Shown here: piece after piece, positions 22,213-32,918 of the stretch | Numbering within the stretch: position 1 is the stretch's first letter | How the letters are laid out: each line of letters starts with the position of its first letter | NCBI GenBank assembly: GCA_001179505.1 | Contig: CDMY01000281.1 | Span: forward strand, 65,764-129,763 | DNA length: 64,000 nucleotides | Origin: Vitrella brassicaformis | Lineage: Eukaryota; Sar; Vitrellaceae | Direction of reading: 5' to 3' | Notes under the pieces: model-generated | What the model saw: the letters and a program-made list of their open reading frames with translations, nothing else | Told to the model about the DNA's origin: nothing | Database searches by the model: none | Translations under genes and position numbers: made by a program

Positions 22213-25200
22213 ATGTCAGGAGCCCTGACCCAAGACCTCGTTCGTGTCCTACAAGGCCTCCGCCGGGTGGCAGGAGTGGTCGTCGAGTCGCCCGCACTGA
22301 CCGCCCCGCAGTGGCGCAGATTCGACCCCTCACGCTTGAACGGCGACGCCCAGCTCAAGGCAGATGAGTCGGCCCATGAGTCAGCGGGGTCCGAAGAGGC
22401 GGCCTTCACGGCAGCGGGCTACGTGCAGATGGCCGAGTCGTTCAACCCATCACTGGCACGGCAGCTGCGGCGGCGGGAGCCGCCTGCACACGCCATTAGC
22501 TATGTGCAGCACCATGAGGAGGAGCACTACGGCGCCGCCAGCGATGAGCGGTGGGTGGACGACGGTGGCCCGGCTGTGAGAGTGGAGGAGTATCATGATC
22601 ATGGTGTGGAGTTCGAGCCCATCCCGTCAGCTGCTGCGGATCATCATCTTTCTGACGAGCCGGCGTCGGGGGTGCGGACAGACAGCGCGGACAACAATGG
22701 GCATGAGGTGCCTGAGGCGGCCGCGTACTCGTCCTTCTCTGTCCCGCTACAAGCGTCACGCCGCGCCGATCTATCGGCAGTATCATCAACACCGGCAGCG
22801 GCAGCGTCATCGCGGCCGCCGTCGTCAAGTGATGTGTCGAGCCACCACCATGACGTTGATGCGTTCGTCAACGAGGGCGGCTCGTCGACGTCAGCCTCAT
22901 CGTCTGCTGTGGCCGCTGGCCACCCCCGTGTGTATGAGAGCAGCCCGGCCCCGGCAGGCTTTGAGCCGCGAGAGATCGCCGTCCCTTCGCACCCCATGTC
23001 GCGCGTCATGCACTTTGGCGGCCTCTTCATGGGTTTGGCTGCCGGCACCCTGGCCGAGTCTGTCCGGCGAGTCTCTCGGGTGAGTGAGTGACTGAGTCAA
23101 TGCCCACAGACAGCCAGAAGACGCCAGCTGTGGATGTTGCGGTGGTTAGGGTGAGGACACAGGCGACCTGCGGTCCCGCGTGTTGAGCCCGCAGAACGCC
23201 GAGAGGATATCTCTGACGCTGGCCAAGATGAGAGGCGCGGCACTCAAGCTGGGCCAGATGCTCAGGTAGGGACACAGGCACATGGGCACAGACAGACACA
23301 CAGGTCGATGGAGAGAGAGAGAGTGGCCCACAGTGGTGTGTATGTGTGTGTGTGTGTGTGTGTGTGTCTCTGGTTGGTGTCAGTCTGCAGGAGGAGTATC
23401 TGCCTCCCATCCTCAGAGATGCCGTGCAGAGGGCCCGGTGAGGGAGGGAGGGAGGGAGTGAGTGAATGCCTTCCTGCCTGCCTGCCAGCTGTGCGGATGG
23501 GTGGTGGCTGTGTGCTCGTGTGGTGGTGATTCCTCTGTCCGCAGGAACTCAGCCGACATTATGCCCAAGAAGCAGCTGCATGGGGTGTGGTGATGGAGAG
23601 AGGGAGGGAGAGGCAAGGGGCAACACACAGGCGCACACACCACTCGTCTGTGTGGGTCTGCAGGTGATGGAGAAGGAGCTGGGTCGCCACTGGCGCTCCA
23701 AGTTTGCGAGGTTCAACGAGATCCCCATTGCTGCCGCATCCATCGGACAGGTCAGTCAGAGATCCATATCATCCCAGACAGACCTGTCTGACACATCCCA
23801 TCCCACTCACAAGACGGAGCAAGGCAAGCAGCACCAGTAGATGTGTGTGTGTGTGAATGTGTGTGTCAGGTTCACGAGGCTTGGCTCCACGATGGGACGA
23901 GGGTTGCAGTGAAGGTGCAATACCCGGGTATGCACGGATGCGTGGAGGACGGCTACCTGGCCCCATTCACGTCTTTTGTCAATGTGTGTGTGCGTGCGTG
24001 TGTGTGTGTGTGTGTGCCTTGGGGCAGGCGTCGATCGGTCCATCGAGAGCGACCTCAAAAACCTCCTCAGCCTGGTCAGTCTAGCTAAGTACATCACCCC
24101 GCATCCATCCATCCTTCCAGCTCTTCCTCCCTCCATTCACTCACTCTATCTTTGGTGTGTCCATCCAATTTGTGTGCCTATCGTGTAGGTGACCTACACC
24201 AATTTGGTGCCCAAGAGCATGTACCTGGACGTCTTGGCTCGCGAGATGAAGACCGAGCTGCTGGCCGAGTGCAACTACGAGAACGAGGCGGGGTTCTACT
24301 CCATCTTCAGGTCGGTCGGTCGCCCGCCCGGCCGGTGCCTGCACTGCACTCACGGGGTGTCCTGTGTGTCTCCTGTGTGGTGTCCAGGAAGCTGTTTTCT
24401 GGCCGTGGGGGGCTGTACGTGCCAGAGGTGATCCACGAGCTCTCGACGAGACATGTCCTCACCACCGAATTTGTCACCGGGGTCAGTCAGTATGCTCTGA
24501 TATACATGACGTCCCACAGGCGGCCGACCGGTCGGTCTTTGGTGTGTGTCCTATATGCGTCATGCGTCATCTGTGCAGATCTCTCTGGACGAGGTGGTGA
24601 CCACGATGGACCAGGCGACGCGCGACTCGATTGCCAAGCGGCTGCTGCACCTCTGCCTGCACGAGCTCTTCATCTACAAGATCATGCAAACGGTAGGCAG
24701 GTCACAACACAACACGACAGACACACCAGACAGACACACTGTGTATGTGTGTGTGGGTGTGTGTGGGTGTGTGAAGGACCCCAATCCCGCCAATTTTTTC
24801 TACCGAGTAGAGGACGACACTCTGTGCCTCATCGACTTCGGGGCCGGTGAGTGAGTGCACTCAGCCACACAGACAGACAGACAGACAGACAGCACAGGCG
24901 TAGACGCCTCACCGCACACACACCACACCCATTGTGTGTGGGGGGGTTGCCCTATCATATTATCAGGTCGTGCTTACCATCCCAAGTTTGTGGACGACTA
25001 CATCCACGTGGTGCATGCGGCCGCCAGGAACGACTACAACCGAGTGGTGCACTACTCCAAGGAACTCGGCTTCCTCAACGGTCGGTCAGCCGCCGTGCTG
25101 CATGCACATACACACACGTGTGGGAGGTGATGTGTGGCCGTGTGTCGTGTGGCGTGTGTCGTGTGGTGTGTCTGCAGGCAGTGAGTCGCGCATAATGCTC

Positions 25201-25763
25201 GACGCCCATGTGCGGTCCGTCGTGGCCGTCGGTGAGACACACACACACACACAGACACACAGACACCCACGAGCTCACTGAACCGCCGGACTCCGACACT
25301 CAGGTGAGCCGTTCTCCGCTGAGGGGATGTTCGACTTTGCGAGCACCAACATCGTCAACAAGGCAAGCCTGTCTGTCCACACACCACACACATATTGGCT
25401 GTCTGGTCTATATCTCTGATGTGCGTCTGTGCGTCCGTCCGTCCGTGTGTGTCCGTGTTTGTGTGTGTGTGTGCGTGTGTGTGTGCAGGTCTATGAGTTG
25501 AGTCCGGTGATGCTTGAGCATCGGCAGAAGCCGCCGCCCCCCGAGGTCTACTCGCTGCACCGCAAGCTGGCCGGCTGCTACCTCCTCTGCATCAAACTCA
25601 AGGCACATGTGCCGGCCAAAGAGGTGCGGGCCCCTCACACACACACACACACACGCCGCCGCCCCCCGAGTCTCTCCATCCTTTGCTGGTGTGTGTGCAG
25701 ATGTTTGACGATGTGTATGCCCGCTATGAGTTCAGCGGCCCAGACACGTACCAGGGGGTCTAG
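22213..25763 (+). CDS. ABC1/UbiB/ADCK-family atypical kinase (COQ8-like)
   Basis: Exons: 22213-23079, 23150-23265, 23384-23437, 23545-23584, 23664-23750, 23870-23927, 24028-24074, 24189-24310, 24388-24481, 24579-24692, 24777-24846, 24967-25080, 25178-25231, 25304-25362, 25489-25623, 25701-25763; about 697 aa. Family hallmarks: the KxGQ helix (RGAALKLGQMLS), the Ala-rich loop AAASIGQVHEA replacing the Gly-rich loop, VAVKVQYPG with the ATP Lys, ECNYENEA, DPNPANFF as catalytic loop, LIDFGAGR as DFG, and YSLHRKLAGCYLLC near the end. COQ8/ADCK3 proteins support ubiquinone biosynthesis in mitochondria. The first exon encodes a ~250-residue Ser/Ala/Asp-rich leader before RVMHFGGLFMGLAAGTLAE; it could include targeting information. 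Exon 14 ends at a GC donor, supported by spacing to yeast Coq8. Confidence 0.93.
23329..23383 (+). repeat. (TG)n tract at an intron 3' end
   Basis: A TG run of about 35 bases lies ahead of the CAG acceptor used by exon 3 of the COQ8-like gene. Confidence 0.8.
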
Positions 25764-26272
25764 CTAGCTCGGCCCCCCTCGCACACAGCCTCTCCTGTCG
25801 GTCTTTTGCGTGTTCTGATTATGATGGTGGGTGGATGGATGGATGGATTCATGTGTGTCGAGTATACTGCAGCAAGCGACCTGACCGCGTGTGTCAACTC
25901 ACTCGGTTGGCCGGTTTTGTCCAATGGGCTATCTCCTGGCTGTCTTGTCTGCCTGTGTGTTTGTCGCCGACAGTAGGTGCTGTTTGTCGTAAGGAGTCAT
26001 GACTGACGCCCGAAGGGCTTTTCCTTTCTATCTTTGTCGTAAGGACAGATCGATGGGGAGTGTTTGTGAGTGTGTAGCATGCCTTCCTTCATGTGGACAG
26101 GGGATTGCATTGTGCATTCACCGACAAGTGAGAGATAGACCGCCGACTGACTCACCAGACACGTCAGTCAACGCATCAAGTCACTCATCGCGGCCAAAAC
26201 AGCCACTCTCTCGTCCGTCGTTAACAGACCCCTCCCTCCCTCCCCCTCTCCCTTGCTGCACGCCCTCCCTCA
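25764..26272. other. Intergenic between convergent genes
   Basis: Contains a short GGAT/ATGG repeat near 25830-25850. No coding signal found. Confidence 0.5.
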
Positions 26273-27569
26273 CTATATCTCATCAACGGCCTCCAGGAAC
26301 ATCTCCCTCAGTGTGTAGAGCCTCTCGATGGCCCGCCTTTCGGCTGCGGTGAGGTCCTTATGCCAGAAGTCGATGTGCAGCACGTGCCTCTCGTCGTCTG
26401 TGGGGTTGAATGTCTCGTGCTGAAAGGTCGTGTCATAAACCAAGGCCCTCCCCGGCTGCCAGTGCCGCTTCTCCGCACCCACACGTATCCACGCAGGATA
26501 ATGGCCGCCGTCCTCGCTCGTCGGCACGAGCACACCAAGCTGCAGCGACACACACATACACACACACACACAGACAGTGTGGTGTGCATGGCGTGGAGTG
26601 GCACTCTGAGCTTCTCGCTGGACCTGGGTGGTCAGCATGAGGTTGTTGCCGTCGACGTGTAATGGGATCCCTGAGTGCGGTTTCTGCCGGTTGAAGCCAA
26701 CGCATATGCGCTGGGCGACGGGGATGCTCTCCAGGAGGCGGGCCAGGGTGGGGCACAGGTACAAGGGGAAGCCGTCGACAGGGCGGCCGTTGCGCCACAG
26801 CTGTAAAGAAGACCACCCACTGCAGCAAAACGAACCAACGAACGAACAACACACCGCCTGAAGTGAGTAAGTTGAGCGACGGTCGGTCCCATTGTCGACC
26901 TTTCATAGTTGATGCCTGTGACGCTGTCGTGCCTCTGCCCGGCCTCAAGGAGAGCGAGGTACTCCTCCCTGATTTTGGGATAAGCGCTCTCCAGCTCTTT
27001 GATCCATGGGAACTCGTCAGCCTCCCAGAAGGGCTGTGCCGTCAGGCCAGGGAAGTACGAGTGCATCTTGCCCCTGTAGGGCTCCACATACACATCCTTC
27101 GGCACCTCCCTGAGACCCCTCTGCACACACACACACGCACACACACACACATACATGCGCCCTTCTGTTGGCCACGTGTGTGTCATTCCATTCTTGCCTG
27201 CATCTCCACAAACAGTCTGAATCGCTTCAGCTCTTTGGCCGCAAACTCCAGTGCCAGTGCCTTGTCCATAAAAGACCAGAACTGGTCCTCTATCGCATCA
27301 TTGTCCCCTTCAAGCAGCAGGGCGCTCTTGGTGCGCTTGATGGCCTTCCTCATCAGCGAGTCGATCTGGTTGTCCACCGAGGCCGGGCTGGGAGCGACAG
27401 GCACGCCGAAACCGACAGATCTCATCCTCAGCTGATGCAGCCGGAGATGGACTTGAAGAGAGCGTTGTTGATCCATCCGGGTGACAGATGCGGGCCATTT
27501 GCGCAGCAGGAAGCCTTTGCATTGCCTGAATGCAGCGATGCCCAGCAGGAGCGCCAAAAACAACAGCAT
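26273..27569 (-). CDS. Aspartyl/asparaginyl beta-hydroxylase family protein
   Basis: Exons downward: 27198-27569, 26881-27120, 26624-26800, 26273-26539; 351 aa. The N-terminus is a hydrophobic leader (MLLFLALLLGIAAFRQCKG), so the protein enters the ER or sits as a type II membrane protein, as animal AspH does. The C-terminal catalytic region matches the AspH fold: LCPTLARLLESIP, a first metal-site candidate in HSGIPLHVDGNNLML, and a second in FQHETFNPTDDERHVLHID, with Arg preceding HVLHIDFWHKDL for 2-oxoglutarate. The predicted reaction is Fe(II)- and 2-oxoglutarate-dependent hydroxylation of Asp/Asn in secretory proteins. No EGF-like or TPR region is fused. The exon 1/2 junction is modelled with a GC donor (CAG|GCAAGA); an upstream GT donor is an alternative. 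Confidence 0.85.
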
Positions 27570-27700
27570 TTTGTTCGACCGGCGAGCTTTTGAATCCGTT
27601 GACCGTTTGGTCCAAGCCAAATACGTAAGTCGTAAGTCTAGGCATGAGTTCATCGGTGGTCCTGTCATCTTATGCCGGTGTGTTTTGTGCAGGTGCCACA
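27570..27700. promoter_or_regulatory. Divergent upstream region with a probable 5' UTR intron
   Basis: 131 bases separate the AspH-like start (27569, minus) from the coiled-coil gene start (27701, plus). On the plus strand a perfect GTAAGT donor at 27625 and a TGTTTTGTGCAG acceptor ending at 27692 suggest a 68-base 5' UTR intron, leaving very little room for promoters. Confidence 0.45.
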
Positions 27701-29440
27701 ATGTCCACGGCCAAGACGCTTTCGGTTCCCGATGGCACCTCGGGCAACGAGCGCCTCTCCGCCTCCTCCCCCCCACCCCCCAGGCCGCTGCCCAGCCCCT
27801 CAGCAAACGTACACACAGGGGGGACCCCTAGAATGAAAGAAAACACCTTTTTGATTCATTCGCGCATGTGGTTTCTGCGCAGGAACGGTCCAAGAGTGCG
27901 GCCCCTCGTCCAAGTCTGGCGCGGACGGCCAAGAGCAAGCAGACCAAGAGCTGCACCTCTTTGAATGAGGCCTATGACAACTTTCGATGGCCGCTGCCAA
28001 AGATGTTTGGGTGAGGAGGGAGGAAAAAGACGTCGGCGGGGTATGTGTGGACGTCTGTCTGTCTGTCTGTCTTGTTTGGTGTCGTGCCAACAGGGAGGAG
28101 ACGTACGCTTACACTGAGATCGAAATCCACGACCCTCGGGTGAGAACGTGGGTCGGAAAGCCTCTCGAAGGGGCAGTACATTTCGCAATATGTGTGTGTG
28201 TGTGTGTGCCTTGCATGCCACGAATGCACCTATCTATGGTTTTTCAGTATAGCGACGAGCTGAAGCAGATGAATCGTGACCTCAAGGACGCGTTAGAGAA
28301 GGAGCAGATGGTAGAGAAGCAGTGGCGGATGTGCTACGCCGGCCTCACCAAGGCAGAACACAGACGCAAGGTTGGTATGCCCAAAGACGCACACACACGC
28401 AAGAGACACCTCTGCCCTGTCCGTGGATCGTCGATGTCCTATCGATGTCGCCAGACACTGTCTGCTTCTGCGCCTGACAAGACCAAGTCCAAATTCGGTG
28501 AGGCCGGGAAACGAGGCCCTCACACAAGGAACACACCGGTAATGCACATTTGTGTCTCGGTCAGACCGCGTCGTGGAGGAGTTCCGCGTGCAGCTCGTCA
28601 AGCTGCAGGTGAGTGAGTGAGTGAGTGAGTGAGTCCGACATGCGTTCAAGCCAGGCTTGCGCACATTCGTCTGGCTGTGCTGTCGTGTTTGTATCTGTTA
28701 CTGTGTGTGTTGGCTGTTTGGTTGTGTCAGGAGGACCGTGACAAGTGCAAGCAGTACATAGCGGAGATCTACGCCCGCATCGATGTCATCAACAAGGTAG
28801 GCAGAGGTAATGATATTGGGTGGGTGAGAGGGAGGGCCCCGCCTAGACACTCACTTGATGCTGGCTGTGTGTGCCGTGTGTGCCGTGTGTGCTTTGCTTG
28901 CAGGAGATAAACAAGGAGAAGGCGCTGGAAGACATGCAGCGGGTAAAGAGACAGAGAACGGGAAAGAGACACTGACTGAAAACCGACGACCAAAGGCGTC
29001 CCCATGCCTGTTTCATGGCTGTGCTCAGGAGTGTGCTGAGAAGCTGATGCAGAAGAGTGGAGGCCAACACATGTATGTGTGTACGCAACGAGACACCAAC
29101 GTCCAGCCAGCCAGAGACATGCTGTCCATGCTGTCTGCAGTCAGCAGCCGTTCCGTGTGGGTCAGCACTCGCTGTATCTTGGAGAAACTCTCAAGAAGCA
29201 CGGCCACCTTGCCCCTGGCGGGCCCACCAAGCTGTCAGCGGGGGACACGAGAGAAGTGGACGACGAAGAGGCCTACGATGCTCTCGGTCGGTGAGCATAC
29301 ACCACCCAGAACCCTTCCCTAGTGCAAAATTAACGTTATGTGCCTTTTCTCTCGCTTGTCTGTTTCGGCTTGGCTGATAAGGAGACCTTCCTAGTCCGGA
29401 GGAGCTCTCCAAGAGCAGCGGGCAACGGCAGCTTGTGTAG
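27701..29440 (+). CDS. Coiled-coil protein of unknown function
   Basis: Exons: 27701-27808, 27883-28010, 28094-28139, 28248-28370, 28455-28497, 28565-28608, 28731-28796, 28904-28942, 29029-29072, 29141-29286, 29382-29440; about 281 aa. After a Ser/Pro-rich N-terminus the protein is mostly charged helix with heptad character: YSDELKQMNRDLKDALEKEQ, DRVVEEFRVQLVKLQ, EDRDKCKQYIAEIYARIDVI, NKEINKEKALEDMQRE. The C-terminus is acidic (TREVDDEEAYDALGDLPSPE). There is no membrane segment. The small, phase-consistent exons make the model convincing, but I do not recognise the family. The last junction (29286/29382) is chosen because it opens GDLPSPEELSKSSGQ; the alternative donor four bases later ends the protein sooner. 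Confidence 0.7.
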
Positions 29441-30111
29441 CTAGCGGGAGGGCAAGGAGGGGGATGGAAGCTTGTTGTTGATATGATCCTTGGGTGGATG
29501 ATCGTTTGTTCGTTGTTCTGCACTGCCTTGCATACGTGGCGGAGAGGTGTGTGGTGTGGTTTGCTGAATGCAGTCGTGGCAGCGAGGAGAGAGGGGGGTC
29601 GACGGGCATGGATGGATGGATGCGGGGGATGACATTCACGGCACACAATGAGACCTGAGACGCATGAGGGTGGAGGGGACTGAGGGGAGAAGGGAGAGGG
29701 CTCTTTGACTGAGCTGAGTCTTTTTCTATCTAATCGTCGATGGCGTATCGGTGGCAGCACACACATGCCGCCAGTCTGTCGTGTTCAGCTGAACATGTAG
29801 CGGCACGCGGTAGAAAAAGAAAAAAGTCTCTCCTCTCGGCCGACGCATTTTCTCTCTCCGGTACCGACACTCTTTCTCCACTCTCGACCGGGGTAACCAT
29901 ACACCACACCGAAACGAAAAAGAAAGAGACACTTCTCTAACAGCCGTAGCCGACACACAGGTAGAGGTGTGTCAACGTGCGGTTACACACCATATCACAC
30001 ACCTGGAGGTGGCGTGTGTGGGTGTGGCAGAACTCGCCGTCAATCTTCAAACAGACAGAGACACACACGATAGGGACAGTATGTCCTGTGTAGTGGCTCC
30101 ATGTTAGTGAC
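29441..30111. other. Intergenic between convergent genes
   Basis: Nothing with coding character. A run of AAGAAA-like purines (29812-29830, 29915-29935) is the only feature. Confidence 0.5.
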
Positions 30112-30880
30112 CTAGAGTTTTCCCTTGAAGTGCCATGTGACCTGGGCGGTCCGAGAACCCGACACCCCGTACTTGAAGTTCCCGGAACGCGGCCCAGTGA
30201 ATGTCTGGTTCAGGCGCCGGCCGGTGCCTGTCTCAACTTCAACGTCGAGCTGTCAGCATGCGAATCAGAAACAGACAGAAATGTTGGAGAAAACACAGGA
30301 CAAATACCTGGCCGTTGGCAAAGCACATTGTCCTGGTCTTGCCATTCAATTTGTCCTTGAAGGAGTAGGTGTCTCCATCGCATGGCTTCTCCTGCTCCTC
30401 CTCAGACGAGCGGGGCTCCTTGATGCACTTGCCCGTGCCCACTGGTGGGAGCCAGTCGATATCCGAGGACACCTTGTCGGCATTCGGCCAGGACACCTTC
30501 TCGACAGCGCACACCTTGGGCGCCTCGCACCCCTTGGCGTAACTAGGGACCCACACAACATCCCACCTCGCGAGGTCTTTCTCTGACCAAATGAAATAGA
30601 GCAGTGGAGACAAGACTTTGTGGGGATGCCGATGAGCCCTCACTCAAGTCGGTCCACTTCTCCTCTTTCCCAGCCTTGAAGAACACCGAGCAGGATGAGA
30701 AGAACAATGAGTCCCAGAATGGGCCTGTGCACATCGGACACAATGTCATGATGGCATTGCATCCAGTGCCACTCGCAGCTATGCCGCGCCTCGCCCACCG
30801 TCATGTGCCTGGAAGAACGCTGCAGCCGTGCCGCTCTGCGGCTGTCCAAGGTCTGCAATCAGAGCCATGAAGAACGTCAT
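30112..30880 (-). CDS. Cysteine-containing protein of unknown function (5' end uncertain)
   Basis: Well-supported exons downward: 30644-30778, 30308-30582, 30112-30249, phase consistent, stop TAG at 30112-30114. They encode GPFWDSLFFSSCSVFFKAGK, YAKGCEAPKVCAVEKV, GKCIKEPRSSEEEQEKPC, KTRTMCFANG and a C-terminal RSGNFKYGVSGSRTAQVTWH. The even spread of Cys and lack of a membrane segment suggest a disulphide-bonded extracytoplasmic protein. The start is unresolved: an ATG at 30880 opens a frame that would join in phase only through a 20-base intron (30779-30798), which is implausibly short; the true first exon may lie further upstream. Family not recognised. Confidence 0.5.
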
Positions 30881-31017
30881 GGTGGGTGGGCTGAGCTCAA
30901 ATCGAGTCGTACAAGTGTGCAGTGAGCTGACAACGAACCATTGCAGTCGGGCCCTTGCAGAGCGCATCCCTCTCCAGTGATCACGTCAGCAGCGGAGAGC
31001 CGAGCAAGGAGCAGGAA

Positions 31018-31528
31018 CACTACCCGACAAGGTGCGGCGAAAAGCTGGAGTTCCGGCCGGAAAGCTGAGAGGAGGCGGGGAAAGCTAGCTAGGCCCACAG
31101 AAGGCCAGCTAAGCCCGCGGAAAGCCAGCCAGCCACCCGGAAAGCTGGCCAGACCACCCAGAAAGCTGGCCTTCCGGGCCTCCCTGCCAGCTTTCCAGCC
31201 GGAAAGCTGGCCTGTCCAGCTTTCCAGCCGGAAAGCTGGCTTTGCCGACCTCCCTGCCAGCTTGCCAGCCGGACAGCTGGCTGTCCCGCCCTCCTGTGTG
31301 CTCAGAGGGCGGAAAGCTGGCCTTCTACACTGATGCGAAGGCCTCCACGGACAGCCCTGCGACTCTCTCCATGAATCATTGACTGTCAGTGAATGAATGC
31401 CATGCATTGGCTCCACCGGTCCCACACACTCACACACACACGCCGAACCCATCAATGAATGAACGAATGGATGGATGGACGGCACCAACACTCAACCACA
31501 CTGATATCTCACTCACTCAATCACTCAC
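31018..31528 (+). repeat. Left inverted arm
   Basis: Complementary to 32328-32807. The inner part of the arm (31440-31528) is CA-, ATGG- and CACT-rich; the outer part (31040-31320) is the GGAAAGCTGGC-type unit cluster. Confidence 0.85.
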
Positions 31529-31609
31529 TCAATCACTTGCTGCCATCCACCCACCCATCCACCCTCCCACTCACGTGTGGTGCACTCTCTCTCACACACA
31601 GACCGAAGG

Positions 31610-31644
<35 letters not shown>

Positions 31645-31667
31645 GGGCAGCGCTATGTCCTCTGCAG

Positions 31668-32016
31668 GTTGTGACCGAGCGTTGCTTCACGCCCGTCATG
31701 AGGCAGTCACCCTTCAAGGAGGCCATCGCAGCAGGGCTGAAGGCCAGGCCGAAGCGCACCATCGAGCTGCTAGAGACCCACCTCTCCGGCCTCGTCGAAA
31801 ACAACGCCAAAGAATGGAAACAGTGCATGGAAGCGGTGAGTGTCCATGCAGAACAACACACCACGGCGGGCAGGACAGCTAACAACACGTCACCGATTGC
31901 TTTTGTCGTTGTGTGTTATAGGTGTATGTGTCGAGGTCCTGCACGGCTACCTCGATGACCGCGGCCTGCAGTCCTGTGGATTCTACAGCAACCCGCGTGC
32001 GTTCCAAAAGCCGCCG
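31668..32016 (+). pseudogene. Two exon-like segments inside the element (captured gene fragment?)
   Basis: Segments 31668-31835 and 31936-32016 have good splice signals (TCCTCTGCAG before; GCG|GTGAGT between; TCGAG acceptor; CCG|GTAGAC after) and join in phase to encode FTPVMRQSPFKEAIAAGLKA, RTIELLETHLSGLVENN, KEWKQCMEAVLHGYLDDRGL and SCGFYSNPRAFQKPP. The amino-acid pattern looks like real coding sequence, not repeat translation. I found no start exon or stop-containing end exon between the arms, so it seems to be a gene fragment, or the middle of a gene whose other exons I cannot see. Confidence 0.45.
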
Positions 32017-32327
32017 GTAGACCCGCTGATTTCTTCTGCTGTCATCAGGCAAACCTGTGACACACGACACACAGAGAGACATCGTATCAGGATCGGTGAG
32101 AGTCAGTGAGAAGGAGACACACATCGGTTGCTGTGTGTCTCAGTGTCTCTGTATGTGAGTCGGGTGTGTACTGTCGTGTGTGTCGAATGCACACGGCGGG
32201 CGGGGCAATGGGCCGGCGGGCGGCACCATCATCACACCAGGACCTAAGGGAGACACACACACACACGAGCCCAGTGGAGACAGCAGCATGACTCCCTCTC
32301 GACTCAATCGCTAGTGAGTGAGTGAGC

Positions 32328-32807
32328 GAGTGATTGAGTGAGTGAGATATCAGTGTGGTTGAGTGTTGGTGCCGTCCATCCATCCATTCGTTCATTCATT
32401 GATGGGTTCGGCGTGTGTGTGTGAGTGTGTGGGACCGGTGAAGCCAATGCATGGCATTCATTCACTGACAGTCAATGATTCATGGAGAGAGTCGCAGGGC
32501 TGTCCGTGGAGGCCTTCGCATCAGTGTAGAAGGCCAGCTTTCCGCCCTCTGAGCACACAGGAGGGCGGGACAGCCAGCTGTCCGGCTGGCAAGCTGGCAG
32601 GGAGGTCGGGAAAGCCAGCTTTCCAGCCGGAAAGCTGGCAGGGAGGCCCGGAAGGCCAGCTTTCCGGGTGGTCTGGCCAGCTTTCCGGGTGGCTGGCTGG
32701 CTTTCCGCGGGCTTAGCTAGCCTTCTGTGGGCCTAGCTAGCTTTCCCCGCCTCCTCTCAGCTTTCCGGCCGGAACTCCAGCTTTTCGCCGCACCTTGTCG
32801 GGTAGTG
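32328..32807 (-). repeat. Right inverted arm
   Basis: Reverse complement of the left arm with only scattered differences. It ends 111 bases before the start codon of the sugar transporter, so it may sit in or next to that promoter. Confidence 0.85.
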
Positions 32808-32918
32808 AAGAAGAGACCGAGACACCAGCGGGCACCATCTTTCTCGTCTTGCAACTTCTGCCACACGATCATCTGAAAGGTTTTACGCACAGAAGCCCAC
32901 ATCTTACCTAACACCGCA

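Larger units (their letters stand above)
31018..32807. mobile_element. Inverted-repeat (foldback-like) element, ~1.8 kb
   Basis: Two long arms are near-perfect reverse complements: left 31018-~31528 and right ~32328-32807, with ~800 bases between them. The outermost matching bases are CACTACCCGACAAGGTGCGG on the left and its complement at the right end. The left arm is about 30 bases longer because one internal unit is duplicated (around 31192-31225). Each arm holds a cluster of short units built on CCGGAAAGCTGGC in both orientations, then a unique ~250-base stretch. I could not see a convincing target-site duplication or a transposase. The structure resembles foldback elements or a large non-autonomous inverted-repeat element, or a recent inverted segmental duplication. 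Confidence 0.8.

Noticed and set aside
27183-27806. Longer N-terminus for the AspH-like protein starting at 27806
   Set aside because: It overlaps the divergent gene's first exon and would bury the clean hydrophobic leader that begins at Met 27569.
30779-30798. 20-base intron joining ATG 30880 to the Cys-containing protein
   Set aside because: Phase fits by chance one time in three, and 20 bases is below any intron length otherwise supported here.
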